From Anderseniella sp963700895 (lineage in GTDB: Bacteria; Pseudomonadota; Alphaproteobacteria; Rhizobiales; Aestuariivirgaceae), in NCBI GenBank assembly GCA_963700895.1, contig CAVOZI010000016.1, positions 186,001 through 250,000 on the forward strand: a stretch of 64,000 nucleotides of DNA. The letters are read 5' to 3'. This document shows, in pieces, positions 50,294 through 58,843 of this stretch (positions are counted from its first letter, which is position 1; every line of letters begins with the position of its first letter). The notes under the pieces were generated by a model that ran no database searches, was not told the origin of the DNA, and saw only the letters and a list, made by a program, of their open reading frames with translations. The position numbers and the translations under genes were made by a program.

Positions 50294-51319
50294 ATGAGCA
50301 ATTTGAACCGACGCAAATTCACTGTTCTCGGCATGACGGCCGTCACGGGTGCGACCCTGCCGTTCACAGGCGCACTGGGCAAGATGACCCAGGGCCGGCA
50401 GGTTAACACCCCGGAGAACATGGAGCCCGGTGATTTCACCTGGCATCCTGAACGTTCGCCTTCAGGACCAGTATCCATCATCGTGTCGATCGACGATCAG
50501 CGCGTGCACGTCTACCGCGGAGGCATTCGCATCGCGGTATCTACCTGCTCCACCGGCAAGAAGGGGCACACCACGCCAGCCGGCGTGTTCACGATCCTGC
50601 AGAAGGACAAACACCACCGGTCGTCGACGTACAATAACGCACCGATGCCCAACATGAACCGGCTGACTTGGAAGGGCATCGCCCTGCACGCCGGCAACCT
50701 GCCAGGCTATCCGGCTTCGCACGGTTGCGTACGGCTGCCGGTGAAGTTTTCTGAACTACTGTTCACCGTCACCCATCTTGGCACACCGGTGATCCTGGCC
50801 AACAGCCATAGCCAGCCGAAGCAGGTGGTGCACCCGGGCATGGTGCTGTCGGACTATGCCGAGCACGAATTCGAGGAATTGACCGGCAAACACTTCAAGA
50901 CGGCGGCTGCCCAGCGCATTCCGCAGCACGAGGAAGACCACACCGCCACGTCGATCCTCGTTTCCAGCGCGACGCAGGAGATCATGATCCTGGAGAACGG
51001 CAGGATCGTGACTACTGGCAAGGCCTATATCAAGAACCCGGACCAGCCGCTGGGCAACCACGTGTTCGTTCTCGAAAAGCCGCATGATGGCCGGAAAGGG
51101 TTGGCCTGGCATGCCATTGGCCATCATCCGAAGGCGAACGCCAACTTCAATCATCCCGAGGAAGGGACCATCAAGCGGCTGGGTGCCGACAAGCCGATCA
51201 TCGCCGAGATCCAGAAGCGCATGCACCCGGGCCTCGTGATGGTGATGTCGGACATGCCGCTGCACGAAGACACACGTTCAGCGCATGACTTCGTCATTGC
51301 CACGACGGCCGAGTCCTGA
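50294..51319 (+). CDS. L,D-transpeptidase (YkuD family)
   Basis: A 341-residue exported enzyme that cross-links peptidoglycan. The N-terminus has a twin-arginine-like signal (NLNRRKFTVLGMTAVTGATL). The YkuD domain starts SIIVSIDDQRVHVYRGGIRI and ends with the catalytic block S-H-G-C-V-R-L (His143, Cys145); an upstream conserved His is in GIALHAGNLPG. The C-terminal half (ATSILVSSATQEIMILENGR) looks like a second, catalytically incomplete YkuD-like repeat. ATG 50294 is chosen because AGGATTCC precedes it; the frame to 50219 is not used. It opens an envelope gene cluster. Confidence 0.92.
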   Translation: MSNLNRRKFTVLGMTAVTGATLPFTGALGKMTQGRQVNTPENMEPGDFTWHPERSPSGPVSIIVSIDDQRVHVYRGGIRIAVSTCSTGKKGHTTPAGVFTILQKDKHHRSSTYNNAPMPNMNRLTWKGIALHAGNLPGYPASHGCVRLPVKFSELLFTVTHLGTPVILANSHSQPKQVVHPGMVLSDYAEHEFEELTGKHFKTAAAQRIPQHEEDHTATSILVSSATQEIMILENGRIVTTGKAYIKNPDQPLGNHVFVLEKPHDGRKGLAWHAIGHHPKANANFNHPEEGTIKRLGADKPIIAEIQKRMHPGLVMVMSDMPLHEDTRSAHDFVIATTAES

Positions 51320-51346
51320 TCAGTGAACGCAAAGCGAGCATCAGCC

Positions 51347-52192
51347 ATGACGTCATTCATCAAGTGGGCCATCGTTGCCACAGCCGTTCTCCCAGCTGCC
51401 TTGGTCAGCCAGGCACAGGCAGCACCCAGCTTTGACTGCGCCAAGGCGAGCACACGCGTAGAGTTCATGATCTGCGATCATCCGCGCATTGCCCGGTTGG
51501 ACAGCGAACTGGCCGATGCCTATCGCATTGCGTTGCGGGACTCACCGTGGGCCTCGGCCAACAGGCGCATTCGGGCAGAGCAGAAAGATTGGATTGCTGA
51601 GCGCAACCGCTGTCGGGATCCACGCTGCCTTCGCCAGCTCTACAGGCAACGCATTGCTCAGTTGCGTGCTGAAGTCAGCGGCGGTGGCAATAGCTCTGGT
51701 GGGGGAGGTTCCCCAGGCCGCGCGGACGTGGTGCAAGTCAGAGGCGTTGCCAGCAATGATGTCCTGAACGTGCGTAGTGGTCCCGGCCCCAACTACAGGA
51801 TCGTCGGGGCACTGGGCAACGGCGATACGGTTCGTAACCTGGGTTGTCAGAGCCAGGGCAACTCCCGCTGGTGCGAGATCGAGATGGTGACCGACATGCG
51901 TGAACGAGGCTGGGTGAATGCCCGGTTCCTCTCCGGAAACGGGGGATCGTCATCATCCCAGCCCGGCGGTGCCATCAACCACGGCGGTGGTATTCGCACC
52001 GCGTGCACCCGCGCGGTGGCCCGGCAGGTGGGTGTCAGCCCGAACGATGTCGTGGTGACGCGTTCAACTATTTCCGAGGGCACCGGACGACATGTTGTTT
52101 ATGTGGGCGTGCCCTATGGGACAGCTGACTGGGTCTGCGAAGCTGACCGCAATGGCAATGTGGTGAATGTCTTCTTCTCTGGGTCGGGTTGA
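51347..52192 (+). CDS. LprI-domain and SH3-domain exported protein
   Basis: A 281-residue protein. The signal peptide ends SQAQA-A. Residues ~27-95 are an LprI/DUF1311 lysozyme-inhibitor-like domain with its Cys pattern (FDCAKASTRVEFMICDHPRI; WIAERNRCRDPRCL). After a Gly/Ser linker comes a bacterial SH3 domain (VLNVRSGPGPNYRIVGALGN; RGWVNARFL), then a C-terminal domain with two Cys (IRTACTRAVARQVG; DWVCEADRNG). It probably acts on or in the cell wall. ATG 51347 starts the signal peptide; a GTG at 51323 is possible. It follows the transpeptidase by 27 bases. Confidence 0.88.
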   Translation: MTSFIKWAIVATAVLPAALVSQAQAAPSFDCAKASTRVEFMICDHPRIARLDSELADAYRIALRDSPWASANRRIRAEQKDWIAERNRCRDPRCLRQLYRQRIAQLRAEVSGGGNSSGGGGSPGRADVVQVRGVASNDVLNVRSGPGPNYRIVGALGNGDTVRNLGCQSQGNSRWCEIEMVTDMRERGWVNARFLSGNGGSSSSQPGGAINHGGGIRTACTRAVARQVGVSPNDVVVTRSTISEGTGRHVVYVGVPYGTADWVCEADRNGNVVNVFFSGSG

Positions 52193-52370
52193 TTATGAAT
52201 ATGGCAGGGACAGTGGAGAAATTACTCTCAAACATGAATGTGTTTTAAATGATTGCTTTTGATATTGATAAGTCATTTTTATATTTGTCAAAATTTAATC
52301 AAATCATGAAACTCACACCTTAAAATGGCATAAATATTTAAGAGAGACTAGAATAACCGAGGAGGCCGCA
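52193..52370. promoter_or_regulatory. AT-rich upstream region of the LysM gene
   Basis: A strikingly AT-rich stretch within a GC-rich setting, directly before the BON-LysM gene and its GGAGG site. It probably contains that gene's promoter; no single -10/-35 pair stands out. Confidence 0.35.
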
Positions 52371-52819
52371 ATGGGTGTTTGGGATTTCGTGAAGAGCGCC
52401 GGCAAGGCGCTTGGCATCGGCAAGGAAGACACACCGCCGAGCGCTGATGAGCTGAAGAAGGAACTCGACAGCTACAATCTCGGCACCGAGAAGGTGAAGG
52501 TCGAGGTGCAGGGCGACAAGGCCATCGTTACCGGGGATGTGGCCGACCAGTCGGTGCTGGAAAAGGCGATCATCGCGGTGGGCAACACGCTGGGCGTATC
52601 GAAGGTGGAGAGCAAGCTCACCGCGCCGGACCAAAAAGACCCGGTGTTCTACACGGTGAAGAAGGGCGACAACCTCTGGAAGATCGCCGAGAAGCATTAC
52701 GGCAAGGGCAAGGGCCGAAGTACAACGTGATTTTCGAGGCCAACACGCCGATGCTGACGCACCCGGACAAGATCTATCCGGGCCAGGTGTTGCGCATTCC
52801 TGAGCTGTCGGAAGCCTGA
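52371..52819 (+). pseudogene. BON-LysM peptidoglycan-binding protein, one-base frameshift
   Basis: The first frame gives VWDFVKSAGKALGIG, a BON domain (KVEVQGDKAIVTGDVADQSV; KAIIAVGNTLGVSKVE) and the start of a LysM domain (FYTVKKGDNLWKIAEKHYGK). At about 52714 the frame is lost; the next frame continues KYNVIFEANTPMLTHPDKIY, PGQVLRIPELSEA to a stop at 52819. Adding one C in GGCCGAAG (to GGCCCGAAG) restores the family sequence G-K-G-P-K-Y. The whole would be ~149 residues, like YgaU/Kbp potassium-binding proteins. GGAGGCC lies before the ATG. Confidence 0.85.
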
Positions 52820-52890
52820 AACCATCTGACTTGTCGCTCTGAGCCGGTATCTATCGGTTCAGATGACTCACAGACAACGGAGACATCGTT

Positions 52891-53178
52891 ATGGAAAGTG
52901 CAGTTGGATCGGGAGTTGGGTTGCTCATAGGTCTGCTGATCATGGTCGTATTCGGAGCGATCGTGGGCTGGCTGGCGGGGCTGGTTGTTAAAGGCAGTGG
53001 CTACGGCCTGGTCGGCGACATCATCATCGGCATCGTGGGCGCCAACATTGCCGGATGGCTTTTTCCAGCGATTGGCATGCCGATCGGCAACAGCATAGTA
53101 GGGGTGATCATAGCCGCGGTTGCTGGCGCAGTGATCCTGCTGTTGATCATCAAGCTTGTCCGAGGGATGGCTGCGTAA
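52891..53178 (+). CDS. GlsB/YeaQ/YmgE-type stress membrane protein
   Basis: A 95-residue inner-membrane protein with three membrane segments: LLIGLLIMVVFGAIVGWLAG, then LVGDIIIGIVGANIAGWLF and VGVIIAAVAGAVILLLIIKL. The G-x-I-x-G-W-L-A-G and G-D-I-I-I-G-I-V-G-A blocks are the transglycosylase-associated (YeaQ) family marks. Stress-linked in other bacteria; exact role unknown. GGAGAC lies before the ATG. Confidence 0.92.
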   Translation: MESAVGSGVGLLIGLLIMVVFGAIVGWLAGLVVKGSGYGLVGDIIIGIVGANIAGWLFPAIGMPIGNSIVGVIIAAVAGAVILLLIIKLVRGMAA

Positions 53179-53211
53179 GGCCGAAAGGCTGAGTGGGCGG
53201 AACACCATCGC

Positions 53212-53481
53212 ATGCAAACGATCTGCACCATCATCGTTGCCGCCTTCGCAATCGCCTATTTGATCGCCTTGGCTCTATTTATCATCGGGACCTATGGCCT
53301 GTTTGGCAGCCCGTCCGGGCCGCTGGCCGGGGTCTTCCTCGTTCCGCTTGGTGTTCCTTGGATATTCATGCTGGACGGAGTTTCGGAAAGCCTGAAGCCT
53401 TGGGTGGGTGTCTTGGCACCAGGTGCCAACCTGGCTCTTCTCTGGCTGATTTGCAGAACGCTTCGGCGTCTCGTGGCGTGA
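53212..53481 (+). CDS. Small membrane protein
   Basis: An 89-residue protein with two to three hydrophobic segments (IIVAAFAIAYLIALALFIIG; AGVFLVPLGVPWIFML; LAPGANLALLWLICRTL). It starts 34 bases after the YeaQ-like gene, with a weak site (GGCGGAACACC). No family recognised. Envelope setting suggests inner membrane. Confidence 0.6.
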   Translation: MQTICTIIVAAFAIAYLIALALFIIGTYGLFGSPSGPLAGVFLVPLGVPWIFMLDGVSESLKPWVGVLAPGANLALLWLICRTLRRLVA

Positions 53482-53504
53482 AACCAAGTGCTAGGGAGAC
53501 AGAG

Positions 53505-54176
53505 ATGAGGGCGTCGCCCAAACTAGCTATTGTGGCTGCATTCTTCGCTTTTGCCTTGCCTGCATTGGGACAGGCTGATCCCGCCGTGCCCGCGGCACCA
53601 GAAGATGGAGGCCCGCGGCACTGGGAGGTTTCCGGTGTGAGATCCGGGCTGAACTTGCGGGAGCAGGCTTCTACATCATCGAGAATTGTTCTGACGTATA
53701 CGCCCGGGACCATCCTGGCGAACCTTGGCTGCCAGCAAGCAGAGGGGCGGGTGTGGTGCGATGTTCAACAGTTGGGCGGTGGAGCGCGTGGCTTTGTTTC
53801 AGCGAAATACCTGAAGCCAGCAATGGCGCCCGATGGCAGCGTCCCGACCGGTCCCGATGACTCGGCATTACGGGCTGGAAAGGGAGAGTTCGATGCAACG
53901 GGGAAGATTCCGTGTGCGCAAGTCCGGGGACAACCGATGACACAGTGCGAATTTGGGGTCGCGCGTGCCGGTAGTGGTTACGCAACAGTCATTGTCACCA
54001 AGCCCGATGGCATGACCCGCGCCTTGTATTTTGTCCGTGGCCAAGTGCTTGGTGCCGACACCAGCCAAGCAGATGGCTATCCGCCGGTGTCTAGCGAGAA
54101 AGAGAGTGACCTAAACCTCATCAAGGTTGGTCACGAGCGGTACGAAATTCCGGATGCCATCGTCTTTGGTGGATGA
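53505..54176 (+). CDS. SH3-domain exported protein with shared C-terminal domain
   Basis: A 223-residue exported protein. The signal peptide ends ALGQA-D. An SH3-type domain follows (SGVRSGLNLREQASTSSRIV; RGFVSAKYLKPA). The C-terminal ~95 residues (FDATGKIPCAQVRGQPMTQC, EFGVARAGSG, YATVIVTKPDG, YEIPDAIVFGG) match the end of the LysM protein at 54900-57056, including the two Cys and the final I-V-x-G-G. ATG 53505 is chosen because AGGGAGAC precedes it. This repeated C-terminal domain is probably a small periplasmic binding module. Confidence 0.8.
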   Translation: MRASPKLAIVAAFFAFALPALGQADPAVPAAPEDGGPRHWEVSGVRSGLNLREQASTSSRIVLTYTPGTILANLGCQQAEGRVWCDVQQLGGGARGFVSAKYLKPAMAPDGSVPTGPDDSALRAGKGEFDATGKIPCAQVRGQPMTQCEFGVARAGSGYATVIVTKPDGMTRALYFVRGQVLGADTSQADGYPPVSSEKESDLNLIKVGHERYEIPDAIVFGG

Positions 54177-54255
54177 ACAGAGGTGAGTTAGAGAAATTGC
54201 TATCTGCTGCCAGCACGAAAGTATCGTGGCAGCGTCTCAGGAGAAAGGAAATCCG

Positions 54256-54732
54256 ATGAAAAAGACCTTTATGGCCGTGGTATGCGCATTGGCTGTGGCA
54301 GCGGCATCACCAATCGCTTTGGCTCACGACACCGGTCACCGGCATCACCATGGGGCCGATCATTCCACCAAACACGGCCACAGGCATAATCACTCCGATG
54401 CTGGTATTGCCATCGCGATAGGTGCCGCCGCACTGATAGCTGCCGCTGCGGCCGCGAAAGCGCATGAGAACAGCGACGTCTACCAGTATCACCATGGCTA
54501 TGGCAGCCGGGACAATGCGATCGCCGCATGTCTTCACCAAGCTCAGCGGCGGATTGCTCGTCAGGGCGGTTACGGTGTGACCATAAAGAACGTGCGCCGT
54601 GCGAACTACACAGGCTCGATATGGGATGTCCGATTGGCGATCAAGTCGCGCTGGCCTGGCGGCGTAAGGCGTAACAACGTGGCTCGCTGTGATGTTGTTG
54701 CCAATCGGGTCAGAAATTTCCGTTTACGCTAG
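54256..54732 (+). CDS. Exported His-rich protein
   Basis: A 158-residue protein. After a signal peptide (KKTFMAVVCALAVAAAS ... ALAHD) comes a His-rich stretch (TGHRHHHGADHSTKHGHRHN), a hydrophobic helix (GIAIAIGAAALIAAAAAAKA) and a C-terminal domain (AIAACLHQAQRRIARQGGYG; SIWDVRLAIKSRW; ARCDVVANRVRNFRLR). The His stretch could bind metal. AAAGGAAATC stands before ATG 54256; the frame up to 54226 is not used. Family not certain. Confidence 0.7.
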   Translation: MKKTFMAVVCALAVAAASPIALAHDTGHRHHHGADHSTKHGHRHNHSDAGIAIAIGAAALIAAAAAAKAHENSDVYQYHHGYGSRDNAIAACLHQAQRRIARQGGYGVTIKNVRRANYTGSIWDVRLAIKSRWPGGVRRNNVARCDVVANRVRNFRLR

Positions 54733-54899
54733 TCGAAAACGTTTGGCCTGTCGATCAACAGAACAGCATCGTAATCATCATACGATAACAGTGCGGTCTT
54801 GATCGATAACACGTCGCTCAACCAGTACCGAAACATGAACAAAGTCCAACAGTGTGCATTCAGTAGACTTGCACCTGCTCAATCTCAGGGAGCTAACAC

Positions 54900-57056
54900 A
54901 TGAGATCTCTTCGCGGAATTTTCGCCGCCGCCAGCATGGCATTGCTGGCCGGAACCTCACTGTCGCCAACCGCCGAGGCGCGCATCAAGGCTGGCGTCCT
55001 GACTTGTGAAGTGGAGTCGGGCGTTGCGTTCGTCGTCAGCAGCCCACGTGACTTGCACTGCGTCTTCTATGGTCAGAATGGCCGTCATGAGGCCTATGGT
55101 GGGCGGATGCAGGAAGCCGGTATAGACATCGGTGTTTCAGGTCGCGGGGTTATCTCCTGGACGGTCATTTCCGAAACCAATCGCCTAGATCGCGGTGCGC
55201 TGGGCGGGCAGTACAGCGGTGTTGAGGTGGGGGCAGCAATCGGCGTCGGCGGTACAGGCCGTGTTCTTGTTGGTGGAAACCGGCAATCAATTTCACTGCA
55301 GCCCTTGAGTGTCGAAGCACGATCCGGCTTGAACCTGGCGCTAGGTGTTGCGTCAATGAACCTCTACCCGCTGTTTACCGCCTCTTCGAGGCCAAGCCGC
55401 GCACCTGCACCCGCAGTGGGACACGACGAAGAGGCGGTCCCTCACCACCGCGTGGTGCCGCATTATGGTTGTGGTTCCTACACGCACCTGCAGGAATACC
55501 AGACGCTTTCTGGTCTGGCGCATGCCTGCGGCGTTTCACTTGAGGCATTACTGCAGGCCAATCCGCAGATCTCCAACGTCCGTAATATCTCAGTCGGGGC
55601 ACTTATTCACATCCCGACCCACGTGAGCCACACCGGTGACAGTCCATGCGGTACGCGCACCATCCTCAATGAAGATGAGGCGCTCGATCATGCGGCCTGG
55701 CGGTGCGGCGTCACACTGCATGCCTTGCTGGCAGCAAACCCGGAGGTTCGTGATCTCGATGCTGTGAGAGCGGGGCTCGTGCTGAATATTCCAGAGCGTC
55801 GCGAGGCGAGTGCTGCACCACCGATCCGGTATGTGCCGACCGAACGGGACGCAGGCCAACCTGAGCAACCACGGATCAGTCTGAACGAAATGCCTGCAAT
55901 CGATGAAAGCACTGCAGGCCGGCGGCATGACCGCATGGACGCCCCCGGTCGCTCGCGCGAGCTTGCCCGGCTCGAGATCCGCTGCGAGGAAGCAGCTGCA
56001 GACAAGTATGGCATGGACATCGACGGGTTCAGCATCAAGGGCGCCCGACCGGCGGGGAGTGACAGCTACTCTGTATCGCTGAATGCTGATGGTGAGGAAG
56101 CGGTTTGCCTTATCGACCGCCGTGGCAATATCCTGTTCCTGTCAGAACTCGGAGGACCTCAGGAAGGCGTGCAAACACGGGTCGCCAGCAGTGCGCGTGC
56201 TGACATCCAGTCCAGGTTGACCCAGGACGAGACACTGGAACAGCTTGCGATCTCGGAAACCCGGGAGACGCGCCAGTCCGGACAGATCAAGGGCTACAAG
56301 TCGGCCGTTTATGTGTTCGACGGGTATGCCGGTGAAGTCCTCGATATCAGCTTCGATGCCGACAGCAACAGCGCTTACTTCAACGTGGTGAGCGCCGACA
56401 ATCCTGATGGTGCTGCCATCTACGTCGGGTCATCCGACGATGATCGACAGACACGTCTCACCATTCCGTCAGATGGGCTTTACCTGATCCGTCCTTACTT
56501 GGTGAGGGCTGCTGCAAGGCGCAACGAAGAAGCGAATTACACGCTGAGTATTTCGATCGCAAGAATGGGCGAGGCCCAACAGGGCGGGACGACAAGAGCA
56601 GCAGATCCCGCCGATGATGGCGGCGGCGCCATGGCGGGCAGCGAGTTGAATGCTGATGATGGTGATGGCGCAATGGCCGGCTCAGAACAGAACGCCGATG
56701 ATGGCGGTGGTGCCATGGCCGGTAGCAGCAGCAATCCGAACGACGCAAAGGTTCCCGGCACGCCGTTCAACGCCACTGGCAAACTGTCCTGCGTTCGCGA
56801 TGCCGATGCAGCCGAAGCACAATGCGACTTCGGCGTAGTTCGCAACGGTGACGGAACCGGCTACATCCAGGTTACCTGGCCCGATGGCGGCATGCGGATC
56901 ATCAATTTCGAGGACAACACGCCTGCCTACTTTGACAAGGCCGAGGCGGACGGCGATGCGAAAATGACCGTCACCAAGTCTGACGACGGTATGTTCGTTG
57001 TCCTGATCGGTGCACAACGCTTCGAGTTTTCTGAAGCTGTCATCGTTGGAGGCTAA
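54900..57056 (+). CDS. Large exported LysM protein with DUF992-like start
   Basis: A 718-residue protein. Signal peptide to about 27. Residues ~30-155 fit DUF992 (KAGVLTCEVESGVAFVVSSP, DLHCVFYGQNG, RVLVGGNRQSISLQPLSVEA). Two LysM-type modules lie at ~195-240 and ~255-300 (LSGLAHACGVSLEALLQANP; LDHAAWRCGVTLHALLAANP). A pre-peptidase-like beta domain follows at ~450-555 (SAVYVFDGYAGEVLDISFDA). Three tandem ~14-residue repeats D-D-G-x-G-A-M-A-G-S are at ~569-612, and the C-terminal domain is shared with the protein at 53505. It likely binds the cell wall. GGGAGC precedes the ATG; a strong terminator follows. Confidence 0.85.
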   Translation: MRSLRGIFAAASMALLAGTSLSPTAEARIKAGVLTCEVESGVAFVVSSPRDLHCVFYGQNGRHEAYGGRMQEAGIDIGVSGRGVISWTVISETNRLDRGALGGQYSGVEVGAAIGVGGTGRVLVGGNRQSISLQPLSVEARSGLNLALGVASMNLYPLFTASSRPSRAPAPAVGHDEEAVPHHRVVPHYGCGSYTHLQEYQTLSGLAHACGVSLEALLQANPQISNVRNISVGALIHIPTHVSHTGDSPCGTRTILNEDEALDHAAWRCGVTLHALLAANPEVRDLDAVRAGLVLNIPERREASAAPPIRYVPTERDAGQPEQPRISLNEMPAIDESTAGRRHDRMDAPGRSRELARLEIRCEEAAADKYGMDIDGFSIKGARPAGSDSYSVSLNADGEEAVCLIDRRGNILFLSELGGPQEGVQTRVASSARADIQSRLTQDETLEQLAISETRETRQSGQIKGYKSAVYVFDGYAGEVLDISFDADSNSAYFNVVSADNPDGAAIYVGSSDDDRQTRLTIPSDGLYLIRPYLVRAAARRNEEANYTLSISIARMGEAQQGGTTRAADPADDGGGAMAGSELNADDGDGAMAGSEQNADDGGGAMAGSSSNPNDAKVPGTPFNATGKLSCVRDADAAEAQCDFGVVRNGDGTGYIQVTWPDGGMRIINFEDNTPAYFDKAEADGDAKMTVTKSDDGMFVVLIGAQRFEFSEAVIVGG

Positions 57057-57089
57057 TCCCGGTTGCATTTCAGTCTTATGACTTTAGCC

Positions 57090-57127
57090 AGGGCGGGCCC
57101 AACGCTATTGGCCCGCCCTATATCTTG
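57090..57127 (+). terminator. Strong hairpin terminator
   Basis: AGGGCGGGCC (57090-57099) pairs perfectly with GGCCCGCCCT (57110-57119), followed by ATATCTT. It lies 33 bases after the stop of the LysM protein gene. Confidence 0.75.
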
Positions 57128-57388
57128 TAGCTATCGGCTTACTTGCTGCCGGAAATTCGGTTCCTCCGACACGTTATCACATCCAGAATTTGCTTGGATC
57201 GGAGTGGTGTATATACGGGGTCTTTCCTTGGAACAGGGCAACAAGTCACTGAATACCGCTTTGCGACGTTGTTTCTTCAAAACCTGGCTCGCCGCTTGGC
57301 GGACAGATCCGTTGAGGACTTAGCGTCTAACAGTTTCAAGTTGTGAGCAAAATGTGTTGGCGAAAGACGATCATGTACGGAGGCCACG

Positions 57389-58132
57389 ATGCGACTAACT
57401 AGACTTTTGCTGTCGATGGCTATGCTGAGCTCGGTATGCAGCGCAGTTTTTGCCAAGCCCTCACAGGTCCCGATCCCGCGGCCCAAGCCATCCCTCCAAT
57501 CGGAAACGTCACAGCAATCTTTGCCCTCAACGGAAGAGAAACAATCTACGGCGGTGCACATCTCTACTGACAACGGCATGAGCCAGGCTGACTGCAAAGC
57601 TGCCATGGAGACAGCGGGAGCCACGTTCAACTGGATCGGTGAAGCGGAACTCGAAGGCTGTACGGTCGAGCAAGGCGTCGAACTGGTGTCAGTTCAATCC
57701 AATGGCTTGCAGATCGAGTTCCCTCAGAAGCCCACGATGTCCTGCACGTTCGCCAAGCGATTTGCCCAATGGACCGCAGAGATTGCGGCTCCGGTTGTCG
57801 CGGGACATACAGGATTGACGCTACAGGCGGTTGTTACGGGTCCCGGACTTGTCTGTCGCAACCGGGTCGGTACCAGCTCCACCAAAGTAAGTGAGCATGC
57901 GAAAGGCAATGCCATCGACATCGCTGGTTTTACTCTGGCTAACAAACAGTCCCTGACCATCGGCAGCGCAGTGAGGGATTCAGAAGCGCGAGCGCTGACA
58001 GCGATGCGGACGTCCGCTTGCGGTTACTTCACCACAGTCCTTGGCCCTGGAGCTAACCCCGCGCACGCCAATCATTTTCATTTCGACTATGGCAAGCACG
58101 GTCGAAGCTACAATTACCGCATTTGCGAATGA
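57389..58132 (+). CDS. Extensin-like family protein
   Basis: A 247-residue exported protein. The signal peptide is followed by a Pro-rich part (VPIPRPKPS). The extensin-like C-terminal domain (~75-247) shows CKAAMETAGATF, GCTVEQGVEL, MSCTFAKRFAQW, GPGLVCRN, then S-E-H-A-K-G-N-A-I-D-I-A-G-F and H-A-N-H-F-H-F-D. The His and Asp residues resemble the metal site of LAS-type peptidases, so cell-wall hydrolysis is plausible. CGGAGGCC lies before the ATG. It closes the envelope cluster before tRNA-Arg. Confidence 0.9.
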   Translation: MRLTRLLLSMAMLSSVCSAVFAKPSQVPIPRPKPSLQSETSQQSLPSTEEKQSTAVHISTDNGMSQADCKAAMETAGATFNWIGEAELEGCTVEQGVELVSVQSNGLQIEFPQKPTMSCTFAKRFAQWTAEIAAPVVAGHTGLTLQAVVTGPGLVCRNRVGTSSTKVSEHAKGNAIDIAGFTLANKQSLTIGSAVRDSEARALTAMRTSACGYFTTVLGPGANPAHANHFHFDYGKHGRSYNYRICE

Positions 58133-58326
58133 CAGAGTAAGCGGTTGGGCCATGGCAGGAAACGGCACATCTCGGACTCTCCACGCTGCCGCCAAAACAG
58201 TCGGCTTTCAGGTGCAAAGCAGACTCTGGCAAACAGGCTCATGTCTTGGCCGCCATTGTTGAACACAGCAATTAACTGACAGTGTTGACCGGGTGACGAA
58301 ATTCGAACTCACCCCGGCACACAAGC

Positions 58327-58363
58327 GGCGCACCCGACAGGATTCGAACCTGTGACCTCTGCC
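58327..58363 (-). repeat. Inverted copy of the tRNA-Arg 3' end
   Basis: 37 bases identical to the reverse complement of positions 58498-58534, that is the T-arm and acceptor 3' half of tRNA-Arg(CCG). The remaining tRNA parts are missing. It may be an attachment-site relic or a truncated tRNA gene. Confidence 0.8.
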
Positions 58364-58458
58364 GTAGGAGACTTCGCACAAGCATCCGCCAGCCACTCAA
58401 TCGAACCGTTGCCCGCCTGTTGCATGTGGGTTATAGCTTTGTCCGCAACTGCCTGAGA

Positions 58459-58535
58459 GCACCCGTAGCTCAGCTGGATAGAGTGCTGCCCTCCGAAGGC
58501 AGAGGTCACAGGTTCGAATCCTGTCGGGTGCGCCA
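58459..58535 (+). tRNA. tRNA-Arg (anticodon CCG)
   Basis: A complete cloverleaf: acceptor GCACCCG/CGGGTGC, D-stem GCTC/GAGT, anticodon stem CTGCC/GGCAG with loop CTCCGAA (anticodon CCG), T-stem ACAGG/CCTGT with TTCGAAT loop, discriminator G and encoded CCA. An integrase-free 308-base stretch without genes follows up to IS630 copy 2. Confidence 0.97.
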
Positions 58536-58843
58536 ATAAAATCAAACACTTATTCTAGCTGAACGCTTGACGTATGGAATGAGTATGGAAAATTGGGGGT
58601 GGAATTTCGCCATTTTGAGGTGAAGTGGCGTTGTTTCATGTTCCACAGGGCAACCTTCGTTCTCCCAGCACCTGGAAGCGCTTTATAACGCGCGGGTTCT
58701 CTGCCTCATGCACGACCCCGCCCCCGGCTGCTTTTGTCTGATTAGATAGGGTGTGCGGTTATCTAACATTTTGTTTCTTGGCTGAACCCGGCGCTGGAAA
58801 CCAAAGGCTTAGCTAGCGACGAAAAAGCAGTCGTGGCCTAATA

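Noticed and set aside
58309..58545. A 78-codon frame reading GFEPVTSAFGGQHS
   Set aside because: It is antisense to tRNA-Arg and its inverted copy; a classic spurious tRNA-derived ORF.
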